From assembly GCF_004798585.1 (NCBI RefSeq), contig NZ_PPXQ01000002.1:124001-188000 (forward strand): a stretch of 64,000 nt of DNA. The letters are read 5' to 3'. Each line of letters begins with the position of its first letter. Within the stretch, counting starts at the first letter, position 1. Below the pieces are notes generated by a model. That model searched no databases and was not told where the DNA came from. It saw nothing but the letters and a program-made list of their open reading frames with translations. Source of the stretch: Massilia sp. Mn16-1_5 (GTDB taxonomy: Bacteria > Pseudomonadota > Gammaproteobacteria > Burkholderiales > Burkholderiaceae_D). The position numbers were made by a program, and so were the translations under genes. Positions 26,061-38,846 of this stretch are shown in pieces.

Positions 26061-27422
26061 ATGGATTCCACCGTATCCCCGAACAAGACTCCGAATCCCC
26101 CAACGCGTCCCAAGAAGCGCAGCAAGATCATCGGCAGCATCATTGCCGTGCTCAGCATGATCGCGCTCGGAGCGCTCGCCTGGTACCTGACCCATCGCAC
26201 GCCGCAGGGCGCGGGTGCCGCCGGTCCCGGTGCCGCGGCGGGGGCGCGCGGCGGGGCGGGGGCCGGTCCGGGCGGTGGCGGGGGCGGCGGTGGTCCGGGC
26301 GGCGGCGGCAGGCGCGGCGCTCCGGCCACGACGGTCGGCGTCGCAACGGCCGAACAGGTCGACATCCCGGTCACCCTGGAGGCGCTGGGCACGGTGACGC
26401 CGGCGGCGGTGGCCACGGTGCGTCCACAGGTCTCCGGCGTGCTCCAGAAGATCAACTTCACCGAAGGGCAGATCGTCAAAGCCGGCCAGGTGCTGGCCAC
26501 GATCGATCCGCGCCAGTCGGAAATCGCGCTGCTGCAGGCCACCGGCCAGCGCCAGCGCGACGAAGCCCAGCTGGAAAACGCGCGCCTGCTGCTGTCGCGT
26601 TACCGCACCCTGCTCGAACAGGACTCGATCGCGCGCCAGGAAGTCGATACCCAGGCCGCGCTGGTGCGCCAGCTCGAGGCAACCGTGAAGACCGATACCG
26701 CCGCCGAAAACCTGGCGCGCCTGAACCTGAGCTATGCGCAGGTGAAGGCGCCGATCTCCGGGCGCGTCGGCCTGCGCACCGTGGACATCGGCAACCTCGT
26801 CTCCAGCGGCGACGCCAACGGCATTGCCGTCATCACCCAGTTCTCGCCGATCGACGTCGAATTCGCCGTGCCCCAGGACCAGGTGCCTGAGCTGCAGGGG
26901 CGCATCGCCCAGAACGCAAAGCTGCCCGCCACGGCGCTCGACCGTACGCGCAGCAGCACGCTCGCGACCGGCCGCTTCGCCGCGCTCGACAACCAGGTTG
27001 ATACCCAGACCGGCACCGTGCGCGCCAAGGCCAGGTTCGAGAACGCCGACAACAAGCTGTTCCCGAGCCAGTTCGTCAACCTGCGCCTGGAAGTGCGCAC
27101 CATCGAAGATGCCGTGGTCGTGCCGGTCAACGCGATCCGCCACGGCGCCAACGGCGATTTCGTCTACGTGCTCAACCCGCAGGCGAAGACGGTGGCGCTG
27201 CGCACGGTCACGCGCGGCCAGGCCTTCGGCGACAAGGTGCAGGTCGCGACCGGCCTGAAGGCGGGCGAGCAGGTGATCACGGAAGGCGCGGACCGCCTGA
27301 AGGATGGCGCGAAGGTGACCTTGCCGGGTGACCGGCCGCAAGGCGCAGCCGGTGGCCGCCAGGGCGGACAGGGTGCGCAGGGCGAACGTCCGCGCCGCCA
27401 GCGCGAAGGAAGCACGCAATGA
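26061..27422 (+). CDS. mdtA: RND efflux periplasmic adaptor, MdtA-like
   Basis: The 453-residue membrane-fusion protein links the RND pumps to the outer-membrane channel. An N-terminal anchor helix (about residues 20-41) is followed by a very glycine-rich spacer (about 50-85). Then come the lipoyl/barrel-sandwich halves ([46 protein letters not shown]), the helical hairpin (about 165-225), and the beta-barrel and membrane-proximal domains. Ser-Pro-Ile-Asp-Val-Glu-Phe and [19 protein letters not shown] match MdtA. ATGs at 26055 and 26061 are possible; AAGGA precedes the latter by 5 bp. First gene of mdtABC-nodT. Confidence 0.93.
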   Translation: MDSTVSPNKTPNPPTRPKKRSKIIGSIIAVLSMIALGALAWYLTHRTPQGAGAAGPGAAAGARGGAGAGPGGGGGGGGPGGGGRRGAPATTVGVATAEQVDIPVTLEALGTVTPAAVATVRPQVSGVLQKINFTEGQIVKAGQVLATIDPRQSEIALLQATGQRQRDEAQLENARLLLSRYRTLLEQDSIARQEVDTQAALVRQLEATVKTDTAAENLARLNLSYAQVKAPISGRVGLRTVDIGNLVSSGDANGIAVITQFSPIDVEFAVPQDQVPELQGRIAQNAKLPATALDRTRSSTLATGRFAALDNQVDTQTGTVRAKARFENADNKLFPSQFVNLRLEVRTIEDAVVVPVNAIRHGANGDFVYVLNPQAKTVALRTVTRGQAFGDKVQVATGLKAGEQVITEGADRLKDGAKVTLPGDRPQGAAGGRQGGQGAQGERPRRQREGSTQ

Positions 27423-27430
27423 TGAAGATC

Positions 27431-27458
27431 GTAGGGTGGGCACCCCGTGCCCACGCGG
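27431..27458. repeat. REP-like palindrome between mdtA and mdtB
   Basis: GTGGGCAC and GTGCCCAC (27436-27443, 27447-27454) form an 8-bp perfect stem with a CCC loop, flanked by GTAG and GCGG. This GTAGGGTGGGCAC...GTGCCCACGCGG shape is typical of dispersed palindromic repeats in betaproteobacteria, from memory. It occupies the 55-bp gap between two genes that are normally close together. I saw no second copy in the window. Confidence 0.6.
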
Positions 27459-27477
27459 ACGTGCGCGAGGTGCTGCG

Positions 27478-30400
27478 ATGAGCCCGTCCGGCCCATTTAT
27501 CCGTCGTCCCGTCGCGACGGCCCTCCTGATGCTGGCCATCGTCCTGGCCGGCCTGGTCGGCTACAAGTTCCTGCCGCTGTCCGCGCTGCCGCAGGTCGAC
27601 TTCCCGACCATCCAGGTGCAAACCCTGTACCCGGGCGCCAGTCCCGAAGTCATGGCGCGCACGGTGACGGCGCCGCTGGAGCGCCAGTTCGGCCAGATGT
27701 CCGGCCTGTCGCGCATGAGTTCGACCAGCGCCGCCGGTGTCTCGGTGGTCACGCTGCAGTTCGGCCTCGGCCAGACGCTCGACGTGGCCGAGCAGGAAGT
27801 GCAGGCCGCCATCAATGCCGGCGGCTCGCTGCTGCCAGCGGACCTCCCCGCGCCGCCGGTCTACGCCAAGGTCAATCCGGCCGACGCGCCGGTGCTGACC
27901 CTGGCCATCACCTCCGATACGGTGCCGCTCACCGAAATCCAGAACATGGTGAACACGCGCCTGGCCCTGAAGATCAGCCAGGTTTCGGGCGTCGGCCTGG
28001 TCACGCTCTCGGGCGGCCAGCGTCCGGCCGTGCGCATCCAGGCCGATACCGAGGCCCTCGCTTCCTACGGCATGGGCCTCGACTCGCTGCGCACCGCGAT
28101 CACGGCGGCCAACGCCAACAGCGCCAAGGGCAGCTTCGACGGCCCGACCCGCGCCTACGCCATCAATGCCAACGACCAGCTGGTCACCGTCGACGACTAC
28201 AAGAACCTGATCGTCGCCTACCGCAATGGCGCCCCGGTGCGCCTGGGGAATGTCGCGCGCGTGGTCGACAGCGCCGAGAACGTTCGCCTGGGCGCCTGGG
28301 CCAACATGAAGCCGGCCATCATCCTGAACGTGCAGCGCCAGCCGGGCGCCAACGTGATCGCCACCGTGGACGCGATCAAGGAACGCCTGCCGGAACTGCA
28401 GGCTAGCCTGCCCGCCGCCCTGCGCCTGGACGTGCTGAGCGACCGCACCACGGGCATCCGCGCCTCGGTCGAACACGTGCAGATCGAACTGCTGCTGGCC
28501 GTGGTGCTGGTGGTGCTGGTGATCTTCGCTTTCCTGCATAGCATCCGCGCCACCGTGATCGCCAGTCTCGCCGTGCCGATCTCGCTGATCGGTACCTTCG
28601 GCGTGATGTACCTGCTCGGCTACAGCCTGAACAACCTGTCGCTGATGGCGCTGACGATCGCGACCGGCTTCGTCGTCGACGACGCCATCGTCATGATCGA
28701 GAACATCGCGCGCTACATCGAGGAGGGCGAGAAGCCGATGGCGGCCGCCATCAAGGGCGCGGCCCAGATCGGCTTCACCATCATCTCGCTGACGGTCTCG
28801 CTGATCGCGGTGCTGATCCCGCTGCTGTTCATGGGCGACGTGGTCGGCCGCCTGTTCCGCGAGTTCGCGGTGACCCTCGCCATTACGATCCTGATCTCGG
28901 GCGTGGTCTCGCTGACCCTGGTGCCGATGATGTCGGCGCGCTGGCTGCGCAGCCATGAGGAAGAAAAGCCGAGCCGCCTGGCAAAGAAGACCCAGGCCTT
29001 CTTCGACCGTGTGATCCACAAGTACGATCGCGGCCTGGACTGGGTGCTAGCACGCCAGGGCCTGACCCTGATCGTCGCCCTGGCCACGCTGGCGCTCACC
29101 GCCTTGCTGTGGGTGGTGATCCCGAAAGGCCTGTTCCCGACCCAGGACACGGGCCAGCTGCAAGCGCGCGTGGAAGCGCGCCAGGCGATTTCCTACCAAG
29201 GTATGGCCGAGATGCAGCAGGCGGCCGCCAAGGCCATTCTCGAGGATCCGGAAGTGGAGTCTTTAGCCTCCAATGTCGGAGTGGATGCCGCCAACAACAC
29301 GATGCTCCACACCGGCACCATGCTGATCAATTTAAAACGCGATCGGGACAGTGACCAGGACGAGATCATGATGCGCCTGAAGCGGCGCGTCGCGAATGTC
29401 GCCGGCCTGACGCTGTACCTGCAGCCGACTCAGGATCTGACCATCGACGCCGAGAGCGGCCCGACCCAGTACCGCGTCTCGCTGGAAGGCGCCGACAACG
29501 CCACCGTGATCGAATGGGCGCACAAGCTGGTCGCGCGCATGGCGCAGCAGAAGCAGCTGCGCAACGTGACGACCGACGCGGGCGCGGTCGGCGCCGCGGC
29601 CGTGGTCCACATCGACCGCGACACCGCCTCGCGCCTGGGCATCACGGCGTCTTCCATCGACGACGCCCTCTACAGCGCCTTCGGCCAGCGTATCGTCTCG
29701 ACCATCTTCACCGAGACCAACCAGTACCGGGTAATCCTGGAAGCCCAGCAGGACGAAGCAATGTCGCTGGCGGCACTGGGCCGCCTGCAGCTGCGCACCA
29801 GTTCCGGCGAGCCGACGCCCCTGTCGGCGGTGGCGAGCATCCGCGAGGAACAGGCGCCGCTGCAGGTCACCCACGTGGCCCAGTATCCGGCCACCACCAT
29901 CGGCTTCGACACCAGCGCCGGCACCTCGCTCGGCCAGGCGGTCGACTCCATCCGGGCCGCAGCAAGCGACATCAAGCTGCCGGCGTCCGTCACGCTGACC
30001 TTCCTCGGCGCGTCGGGCGCGTACGAAAACTCGCTGTCGAACCAGCTGTGGCTGATCCTGGCCGCGGTGGTCTGCGTCTACATCGTGCTGGGCGTGCTCT
30101 ACGAGAGCTACATCCACCCGCTGACCATCCTCTCGACCCTGCCGTCGGCCGGTGTCGGCGCGCTGCTGGCGCTGTGGATCACGGGGCAGGGGCTGGGCGT
30201 GATCGGCATCATCGGCATCATCCTCCTGATCGGCATCGTCAAGAAGAACGCGATCATGATGATCGACTTCGCGATCGAGGCCGAGCGCGACGAAGGCAAA
30301 CCGCCACTCGAGGCGATCCGCCAGGCCGCGCTGCTGCGCTTCCGCCCGATCCTGATGACGACGCTGGCCGCGCTGTTCGCCGCGGTGCCGCTGATGTTCG

Positions 30401-30576
30401 GCTGGGGCGAGGGCGCGGAGCTGCGCCGTCCGTTGGGCCTGGCTATCTTCGGCGGCCTGATCGTGTCGCAGCTGCTCACGCTGTTCACGACGCCCGTGAT
30501 CTACCTCGCGTTCGACCGCGTGTCGCGGCGCTGGAGCGGCAAGGCGCCGGCCAAACCACGTGAGATCAAGGCATGA
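27478..30576 (+). CDS. mdtB: RND multidrug transporter permease, MdtB-like
   Basis: The 1032-residue inner-membrane pump has twelve helices and two large periplasmic loops. Together with MdtC it should form a mixed trimer that exports bile-salt-like or other drugs by proton antiport. The proton-relay aspartates are in helix 4 ([13 protein letters not shown]) and the partner lysine in helix 10 ([14 protein letters not shown]). The N-terminal [19 protein letters not shown] and the [19 protein letters not shown] porter segment are characteristic. The ATG at 27478 lies 55 bp after mdtA; the frame is open upstream through the palindrome. The stop overlaps the mdtC start (ATGA). Confidence 0.95.
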   Translation: MSPSGPFIRRPVATALLMLAIVLAGLVGYKFLPLSALPQVDFPTIQVQTLYPGASPEVMARTVTAPLERQFGQMSGLSRMSSTSAAGVSVVTLQFGLGQTLDVAEQEVQAAINAGGSLLPADLPAPPVYAKVNPADAPVLTLAITSDTVPLTEIQNMVNTRLALKISQVSGVGLVTLSGGQRPAVRIQADTEALASYGMGLDSLRTAITAANANSAKGSFDGPTRAYAINANDQLVTVDDYKNLIVAYRNGAPVRLGNVARVVDSAENVRLGAWANMKPAIILNVQRQPGANVIATVDAIKERLPELQASLPAALRLDVLSDRTTGIRASVEHVQIELLLAVVLVVLVIFAFLHSIRATVIASLAVPISLIGTFGVMYLLGYSLNNLSLMALTIATGFVVDDAIVMIENIARYIEEGEKPMAAAIKGAAQIGFTIISLTVSLIAVLIPLLFMGDVVGRLFREFAVTLAITILISGVVSLTLVPMMSARWLRSHEEEKPSRLAKKTQAFFDRVIHKYDRGLDWVLARQGLTLIVALATLALTALLWVVIPKGLFPTQDTGQLQARVEARQAISYQGMAEMQQAAAKAILEDPEVESLASNVGVDAANNTMLHTGTMLINLKRDRDSDQDEIMMRLKRRVANVAGLTLYLQPTQDLTIDAESGPTQYRVSLEGADNATVIEWAHKLVARMAQQKQLRNVTTDAGAVGAAAVVHIDRDTASRLGITASSIDDALYSAFGQRIVSTIFTETNQYRVILEAQQDEAMSLAALGRLQLRTSSGEPTPLSAVASIREEQAPLQVTHVAQYPATTIGFDTSAGTSLGQAVDSIRAAASDIKLPASVTLTFLGASGAYENSLSNQLWLILAAVVCVYIVLGVLYESYIHPLTILSTLPSAGVGALLALWITGQGLGVIGIIGIILLIGIVKKNAIMMIDFAIEAERDEGKPPLEAIRQAALLRFRPILMTTLAALFAAVPLMFGWGEGAELRRPLGLAIFGGLIVSQLLTLFTTPVIYLAFDRVSRRWSGKAPAKPREIKA

Positions 30577-33500
30577 ACCTGTCGAAGCCTTTCGTCCAAC
30601 GCCCGATCGCGACCGTCCTGCTGACGCTCGGACTGGCCCTGGCCGGCATCGGCGCCTTCTTCGTGCTGCCGGTCTCGCCGCTGCCACAGGTCGACTACCC
30701 GACCATTTCGGTGTCGGCTTCGCTGCCGGGCGCCAGTCCCGAGACCATGGCCAGCAGCGTGGCCACGCCCCTGGAACGACGGCTGGGCACGATCGCCGGC
30801 GTCAACGAGATGACCTCGAACTCGGGCAGCGGATCGACCCGCGTCAGCCTGCAGTTCGACCTGAACCGCAAGATCGATGCGGCCGCGCGCGAAGTGCAGG
30901 CCGCAATCAACGCCGCGCGCGCCGACCTGCCGTCCACGTTGCGCAGCAACCCGACCTATCGCAAGGCCAATCCCTCGGACCAGCCGGTGATCATCCTGGC
31001 GCTGACGTCAAAGAGCCGCAGCCCCGGCCAGATCTACGACGCCGTCTCCAACATCGTCCAGCAGCGCCTGGCCCAGGTGCCGGGCGTGGGCGAGGTCGAG
31101 ATCGGCGGCGGTTCGCTGCCGGCCGTGCGGGTAGAACTCAATCCCTATTCGCTGAACCGCTACGGCGTCTCGGCCGAGGACGTGCGCGCCGCCATTCAGT
31201 CGAGCAATCCGAACCGCCCCAAGGGCGCATTGGAGGGCAACGGCAACCGCCTGCAGATCTATTCGCAGGCCGATACTGCAACCGGCGGCCGCACGGCCGC
31301 CGATTACCGCGGCCTGGTGGTCGCCTGGCGCGACGGCGCCGCGATCCGCCTGCAGGACGTGGCGGACGTCATCGACGGCCCGGAAAACATCAACACCCTG
31401 GGTTTGTTCAACGGCGAGCCGGCCGTGATCGTGCTGGTCACGCGCCAGCCTTCGGCCAACGTCATCGAGACGGTGGACGGCGTGCGCGCGCTGCTGCCCT
31501 CGCTGCAGGCCCAGCTGCCGGGCGACGTCACCCTGCAGGTGGCCTCGGACCGCACCAACTCGATCCGCTCCTCGCTGCACGAGATCGAATTCACGCTCTT
31601 GATCTCGATCCTGCTGGTGGTGCTGGTGGTGAGCGTGTTCCTGCGCAGCGCGCGCGCGACCGTCATCCCGGCGGTGGCGACCGTCGTTTCTCTGCTGGGC
31701 ACCTTCGGCGCCATGTATCTGCTGGGCTTCAGCCTGAACAACCTGTCGCTGATGGCGCTGACAGTGGCGACAGGATTCGTCGTCGACGACGCCATCGTGG
31801 TACTGGAAAACACGGCGCGCCATATCGAATCCGGCATGGACCGCATGCAGGCAGCCCTGGTCGGCGCACGCGAAGTCGGTTTTACCGTGCTCTCGATCAG
31901 CCTGTCGCTGGTGGCGGTCTTCATTCCGCTGCTGTTCATGGGCGGGCAGGTCGGGCGCCTGTTCCGCGAGTTCGCGGTGACGCTGTCGGCGGCCGTGATG
32001 ATTTCGCTGGTGATCTCGCTGACCACCACGCCGATGATGTGCGCCTGGCTGCTCAAGAAGGGCCACACGATCGAACGCCAGCCGGGCCGCTTTGCCCGCT
32101 GGTCGGAAGCCGGTTTCAACTGGCTGCTGCGCGTGTACGAGCGCTCGCTCGACTGGGCGCTGGGCAGCATGGCGCTGGTGATGGTCATCCTCGTGTTCGT
32201 GATCGGCCTGAACGTCTACCTGTTCTCGGCGGCGCCGAAAGGCTTCTTCCCGCAACAGGACACGGGCCAGATCAGCGGCGGTATCCGCGCCGACCAGAGC
32301 ATCTCCTTCCAGGCCATGCAGGCGAAAATGCGCCAGCTGGTCAACATCATCAAGCGCGACCCGGCGGTCGACACCGTGGTCGGTTTTACCGGCGGCGGCC
32401 GGGCAGGGGGCGGCTTCATGTTCATCAACCTGAAACCGGCGTCCGAGCGCACTGACAAGGGCCAGGCAGTGATCGCGCGCCTGCGGCCGAAACTCGCGCG
32501 CGTGACGGGCGTCTCGCTGTTCCTGAATCCCGTGCAGGATCTGCGCATGGGCGGACGCTCCAGCAACTCGACTTACCAGTACACGCTGAAAAGCGACAAT
32601 GCCGAAGACCTGAAGGCCTGGGCCGGCAAGCTGGCCGACGCCATGAAGCGCCAGCCGCAGCTGGTCGACGTCGATACCGACCAGGCCGAGAACGGCGTCG
32701 AGATGTACGTCACCATCGACAAGGCGACCGCCGCGCGCCTGGGGATCAATACGCGCGACGTCGACAACGCCCTGTACAACAACTTCGGCCAGCGCCAGGT
32801 GGCGAACATCTACGATGAGCTGAACCAGTACCACGTGATCATGGGCGTGGCGCAGAAGTATGCGCAGACGCCGGAAGCGCTGAACGATGTGTACGTGCCG
32901 GCCAAGCCGACGGGCAGCAACACGGCATCAGGCACCACTACCGCCACCGCTGCGACGACCGGCGCCGCCACGAGCGGCACCACCACCAGCAACGGCACGC
33001 CGGCGCCCGCCTCGACCCTGACCGCCACGCGCGACGCCTCCGGCGGCTCGGCCCTGTCCAGCAGCGCGACCACCATGGTGCCCCTGTCAGCCATCGCCAG
33101 CTTCGCCGAAAGCGCGACGGCGACCTCGGTCAACCACCAGGACGGCGAACTGGCGACCACCGTCTCCTTCAACCTGGCCGAAGGCGCCAACCTGGAAGAC
33201 GGCAAGGCGGCGGTAAAACAGGCCGAAGCCGACATCGCCATGCCCTCGAATGTGCGCGGCAGTTTCCAGGGCACGGCGCGCGCGGCCGAGGAGTCGAACA
33301 AGGAGCAGCCCTTCCTCATCCTGGCGGCCATCGTCGTCATCTACATCGTGCTCGGCATCCTCTACGAAAGCCTGATCCACCCGATCACGGTGCTGTCCAC
33401 CTTGCCCTCGGCCGGCGTCGGCGCGGTGTTGGCGCTCCTGATGTTCAACATGGAGTTCTCGATCATTGCGCTCATCGGCGTCTTCCTCCTGATCGGTATC

Positions 33501-33863
33501 GTCAAGAAGAACGCGATCCTGATCATCGACTTCGCGCTCGACCTCGAACGCTTGAAGGGCGTGACTGCCCTGGAGGCCGTGCGCGAGGCCTGCCTGCTGC
33601 GCTTCCGCCCGATCCTGATGACAACGCTGGCCGCGGCCCTGGGCGCGCTGCCGCTGGCGATCGGCTTCGGCGAAGGCTCCGAGCTGCGTCAGCCGCTGGG
33701 CATCGCCATCATCGGCGGCCTGATCGCCAGCCAGCTGCTCACCTTGCTCACCACGCCGGTCGTCTACGTCCTGCTCGATAAACTGCGCCGCCCGACCACC
33801 GGCGAGCGCGAACTGGCGCGCCATCCGATCGAGGATGAGGCCGTGCCATCCATTTCACGATGA
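30573..33863 (+). CDS. mdtC: RND multidrug transporter permease, MdtC-like, with Thr/Ala/Ser insertion
   Basis: The 1096-residue second pump subunit has the same layout as its neighbour. Helix 4 carries [13 protein letters not shown] and helix 10 [14 protein letters not shown]. It is about 65 residues longer than usual MdtC. The excess is one low-complexity stretch, about residues 775-826, rich in Thr, Ala, Ser and Gly, between [10 protein letters not shown] and [10 protein letters not shown]. The equivalent place in AcrB is a short turn in the C-terminal periplasmic porter loop. The frame is intact across it. It overlaps mdtB by 4 bp and the NodT gene by 4 bp. Confidence 0.94.
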   Translation: MNLSKPFVQRPIATVLLTLGLALAGIGAFFVLPVSPLPQVDYPTISVSASLPGASPETMASSVATPLERRLGTIAGVNEMTSNSGSGSTRVSLQFDLNRKIDAAAREVQAAINAARADLPSTLRSNPTYRKANPSDQPVIILALTSKSRSPGQIYDAVSNIVQQRLAQVPGVGEVEIGGGSLPAVRVELNPYSLNRYGVSAEDVRAAIQSSNPNRPKGALEGNGNRLQIYSQADTATGGRTAADYRGLVVAWRDGAAIRLQDVADVIDGPENINTLGLFNGEPAVIVLVTRQPSANVIETVDGVRALLPSLQAQLPGDVTLQVASDRTNSIRSSLHEIEFTLLISILLVVLVVSVFLRSARATVIPAVATVVSLLGTFGAMYLLGFSLNNLSLMALTVATGFVVDDAIVVLENTARHIESGMDRMQAALVGAREVGFTVLSISLSLVAVFIPLLFMGGQVGRLFREFAVTLSAAVMISLVISLTTTPMMCAWLLKKGHTIERQPGRFARWSEAGFNWLLRVYERSLDWALGSMALVMVILVFVIGLNVYLFSAAPKGFFPQQDTGQISGGIRADQSISFQAMQAKMRQLVNIIKRDPAVDTVVGFTGGGRAGGGFMFINLKPASERTDKGQAVIARLRPKLARVTGVSLFLNPVQDLRMGGRSSNSTYQYTLKSDNAEDLKAWAGKLADAMKRQPQLVDVDTDQAENGVEMYVTIDKATAARLGINTRDVDNALYNNFGQRQVANIYDELNQYHVIMGVAQKYAQTPEALNDVYVPAKPTGSNTASGTTTATAATTGAATSGTTTSNGTPAPASTLTATRDASGGSALSSSATTMVPLSAIASFAESATATSVNHQDGELATTVSFNLAEGANLEDGKAAVKQAEADIAMPSNVRGSFQGTARAAEESNKEQPFLILAAIVVIYIVLGILYESLIHPITVLSTLPSAGVGAVLALLMFNMEFSIIALIGVFLLIGIVKKNAILIIDFALDLERLKGVTALEAVREACLLRFRPILMTTLAAALGALPLAIGFGEGSELRQPLGIAIIGGLIASQLLTLLTTPVVYVLLDKLRRPTTGERELARHPIEDEAVPSISR

Positions 33864-35272
33864 GATCCCGTATGCAGAAAACCACGCCGTTCCGACTGAC
33901 CTTGCTGGTGTTAAGCCTCAGCCTCGCCGGCTGCGCCGTCGGCCCCGCCTACCAGCGCCCCAGCACGCCGGAACCCGTCGCCTATAAGTCGCTCGAAGGC
34001 TGGGTGCCGGCCGCACCCGCCGACGCCCTGGAGCGCGGACCGTGGTGGCAGCTTTTCGGCGACCCGCAGCTCGATGCGCTGGCGGCGAGTGTCGAGGTCT
34101 CGAACCAGAACGTGGCCGCCGCGGTGGCCAACTATGCGCAAGCACGCGCGCTGGTGCAGCAGGAGCGCGCCGCGCTGTTCCCGACGGTCTCGCTGAATCT
34201 CTCGGGCGACCGCTCCGGCGTGCGCGGGCAAGGCGCGAGCAGCGGCTATCGCCTCAACCTGGGCGGCAGCTGGGAGCCCGATGTCTGGGGCCGGCTGCGC
34301 GCCGGCGTGACCAGCGCCCAGGCCGGCGCCGAAGCCAGTGCCGCGGACCTGGCCAGCGCCCGCCTCGCGGCGCAGGGCGAGCTGGCCTCGAACTATTTCA
34401 CCATCCGCGCCCTCGACGCCCAGCGCACGCTGCTCGAACGCACCATCTCCGGCTACGAGCGCGAACTGCAGATCACCCAGAACCGCTTCAACGTCGGCAT
34501 CGCCGCCCGCACCGACGTGCTGCAGGCCCAGACCCAGCTCGCCAGCGCCAGGAGCGACGCCCTGACCCTGGCGCGCCAGCGTGCCCAGTTCGAACATGCG
34601 ATCGCGATCTTGGTCGGCAAGGCCGCAAGCGAGTTCACGCTGGCGCCTACGCCCGAGTGGCGCGTGACGGTGCCCGAGGTGCCGGTCGGCGTGCCGGCCA
34701 CGCTGCTGCAGCGCCGCCCGGACATCGCCGCCGCCGAACGCGACGTCGCCGCGGCGAATGCGGAAATCGGCATCGCGCGCTCCGCCTACTTCCCGAACAT
34801 CGGCTTGTCCGGCTCGCTGGGCACCAGCGGCAGCCGTGTGGGCGACCTGTTCTCGCTCTCGAACGCGGCCTGGTCCTTCGGCCTCTCGGCGGCGCAGTCG
34901 ATCTTCAATGCCGGCGCCACGCGGGCCAGCGTGGCGGGCGCCGAAGCGCGCCACCAGGCCGCCGTCGCGCGCTACCGCCAGACGGTGCTGAACGCCTTCG
35001 CCGACGTCGAGGACCAGCTGACGGCCACCCGCGTGCTGGCCCAGCAGCAGGACCTGCGGCGCCAGGCCTCCGAGGCGGCGGACCTGGTCGAACAGCAGAT
35101 CATGAACCGCTATCGGGCCGGGCAGGTGGGATACACGGACGTGGTGCAGGCCCAGGTCACGGCCCTGAATGCGCGCCGCGCGCTGGTGCAGGTGCAGAGC
35201 GACCGCCAGACCGTGGCCGTGGCGCTGATCCAGTCGCTGGGCGGCGGCTGGCACGCGGGCGCCCAGCCTTGA
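33860..35272 (+). CDS. NodT-family outer-membrane efflux lipoprotein
   Basis: The 470-residue TolC-like channel completes the tripartite pump. A lipoprotein signal with lipobox LAGC is visible (about residues 21-25). Two repeats of the outer-membrane-factor fold follow, with PWWQLFGDPQLDALAASVEV, AARTDVLQAQTQLASARS, LLQRRPDIAAAERDVAAANA and VGYTDVVQAQVTALNARRA. It should form a trimeric beta-barrel with a long periplasmic helical tunnel. Translation is coupled to mdtC by an ATGA overlap; an ATG 12 bp later is an alternative start. OprM- or MdtQ-like proteins of this kind usually dock to MdtA-type adaptors. Confidence 0.95.
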   Translation: MRSRMQKTTPFRLTLLVLSLSLAGCAVGPAYQRPSTPEPVAYKSLEGWVPAAPADALERGPWWQLFGDPQLDALAASVEVSNQNVAAAVANYAQARALVQQERAALFPTVSLNLSGDRSGVRGQGASSGYRLNLGGSWEPDVWGRLRAGVTSAQAGAEASAADLASARLAAQGELASNYFTIRALDAQRTLLERTISGYERELQITQNRFNVGIAARTDVLQAQTQLASARSDALTLARQRAQFEHAIAILVGKAASEFTLAPTPEWRVTVPEVPVGVPATLLQRRPDIAAAERDVAAANAEIGIARSAYFPNIGLSGSLGTSGSRVGDLFSLSNAAWSFGLSAAQSIFNAGATRASVAGAEARHQAAVARYRQTVLNAFADVEDQLTATRVLAQQQDLRRQASEAADLVEQQIMNRYRAGQVGYTDVVQAQVTALNARRALVQVQSDRQTVAVALIQSLGGGWHAGAQP

Positions 35273-35447
35273 AGACGGCACTTTCGTCTCCAGCTTGAGT
35301 TGTCACCTACTCAAGCGGGACTTCTTATGTTCTTCTTTCGCCATCCGAAACCGGTCGTCGACGGCCGCGCTGTTGCAGTGCAGGTCGTGCAGCAAAAGAC
35401 GACGCGGGAAGTCTCGCGCACTGTGCTGGTCGTGGAGACGCCCCCGC

Positions 35448-36488
35448 TCAGCGCGACAGCTTCGCCGGTGCCTCCACGGCCGCGACAGGTTCTTCCGGGC
35501 GCCGCGCCCACTTCTGCGCCAGCACCGCGCACACCATCAGCTGGATCTGGTGGAACAGCATCAGCGGCAGGATGATCATCCCCAGCGCCGAGGGTGCGAA
35601 CAGCACCTTGGCCATCGGCACGCCGCTGGCCAGGCTTTTCTTCGAGCCGCAGAACACGATGGTGATCTCGTCCTCTTTCGAAAAGCCGAGGCGGCGGCTG
35701 ATCCAGGTGGACAGCGCCAGGGCGATGGCCAGCATCACGCAGGACAGCACCGTCAGCACGAGCAGCGCCGTGCCCGAGATGTGCCGCCACAGTCCTTCGT
35801 TGACGGACTCGCTGAAGGCCATGTAGACGACCAGCAGGATCGAGCCCTGGTCGACATAGCGCAGCACCGGCTTGTGGCGGTCGATGAAGGCGCCGATCCA
35901 GGGGCGCAGCAGCTGGCCGGCGATGAAGGGCAGCAGCAGCTGCTCGACGATCTTCCAGATCTGGTCCAGGCCCGAGCCCCCGGCCGCTTGTGCGCCCTGG
36001 ACCACCAGGGTGCCGACCAGCAGCGGCGTGAGGAAGATGCCGAGGAAGTTCGAGGCCGTGGCGCTGCAGACGGCGGCCGCCACGTTCCCGCGCGCCAGCG
36101 CCGTGAAGGCGATCGAGGACTGCACGGTGGAGGGCAGCACGCACAGGAACAGGATGCCCATCGTGAGTTCCGGCGTGAGCAGGGTGAGCGCCAGCGGTTC
36201 GATGGCCAGGCCCATCAGCGGGAACATGACGAAGGTGGCGGCCAGCACCAGAAGGTGCAGGCGCCAGTGGGTCAGGCCGGCGACCAGGGCTTCGCGCGAG
36301 AGCTTGGCGCCGTGCAGGAAGAACAGCAGGCCGATGGCCAGGGTGGTGATGTCGCCCAATACGACGGCGGCCTCGCCGCTGGCGGGCAGCACGCTGGCCA
36401 GCAGGACCATGAGCATCAGGCCGATGGTGAAGGCGTCGAGCGCGAGGCGGCGCATGAGGGTGGAGAGAGAGGCGGCGATGCTGGACAT
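35448..36488 (-). CDS. Bile acid:sodium symporter-like (BASS/SBF) transporter, YfeH type
   Basis: The 346-residue inner-membrane protein has about ten helices of the SBF-like family. The diagnostic helix 9-10 segment is VFCGSKKSLASGVPMAKVLF; LFFLHGAKLSREAL in helix 2 and STVQSSIAFTALARGN in helix 4 are also typical. This subgroup (YfeH, plant BASS relatives) probably imports organic anions with Na+ but is little characterised. The 175 bp upstream of its stop, 35273-35447, hold no convincing gene. It is divergent from the S46 peptidase gene. Confidence 0.9.
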   Translation of the reverse strand: MSSIAASLSTLMRRLALDAFTIGLMLMVLLASVLPASGEAAVVLGDITTLAIGLLFFLHGAKLSREALVAGLTHWRLHLLVLAATFVMFPLMGLAIEPLALTLLTPELTMGILFLCVLPSTVQSSIAFTALARGNVAAAVCSATASNFLGIFLTPLLVGTLVVQGAQAAGGSGLDQIWKIVEQLLLPFIAGQLLRPWIGAFIDRHKPVLRYVDQGSILLVVYMAFSESVNEGLWRHISGTALLVLTVLSCVMLAIALALSTWISRRLGFSKEDEITIVFCGSKKSLASGVPMAKVLFAPSALGMIILPLMLFHQIQLMVCAVLAQKWARRPEEPVAAVEAPAKLSR

Positions 36489-36652
36489 GGGATCCTGAAC
36501 GGGAACGACGGTGACCGGTCATTCTAGCCGCAAGCTCGAGCGCGTGCCCAGGACGGCGAAGGGCGGGCGTATTGACGCCAAAAAGACGTTCTCTCTGTTT
36601 GCCAACCGGGCTATACTCCCCGCTTGTTTTTACTCGTCAATCGGGGTCTACC

Positions 36653-38788
<2,136 letters not shown>

Positions 38789-38806
38789 GCGGAATATCCT
38801 TGATCG

Positions 38807-38846
38807 AAAAACCGCGGCCGGGAGCATTCCCGCCGCGGTTTTTTTT
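38807..38846. terminator. Bidirectional Rho-independent terminator
   Basis: AAAAACCGCGGC (38807-38818) pairs with GCCGCGGTTTTT (38832-38843), with an inner GGGA/TCCC helix (38820-38823 with 38828-38831) after a one-base bulge. The run of T on one side and A on the other means it can end both the S46 peptidase transcript and the convergent kinase operon. Confidence 0.93.

Noticed and set aside
35327..35575. Open frame starting MFFFRHPKPVVDG downstream of the NodT gene
   Set aside because: No ribosome site, and its second half is antisense to the BASS transporter gene with Pro/Ala/Ser-rich low-complexity translation. The first 40 residues look plausible, but I cannot support it.
36572..36652. 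Upstream TTG start for the S46 peptidase
   Set aside because: The added 27 residues bury the signal peptide, and no ribosome site is seen; the TTG at 36653 starts a normal signal peptide.
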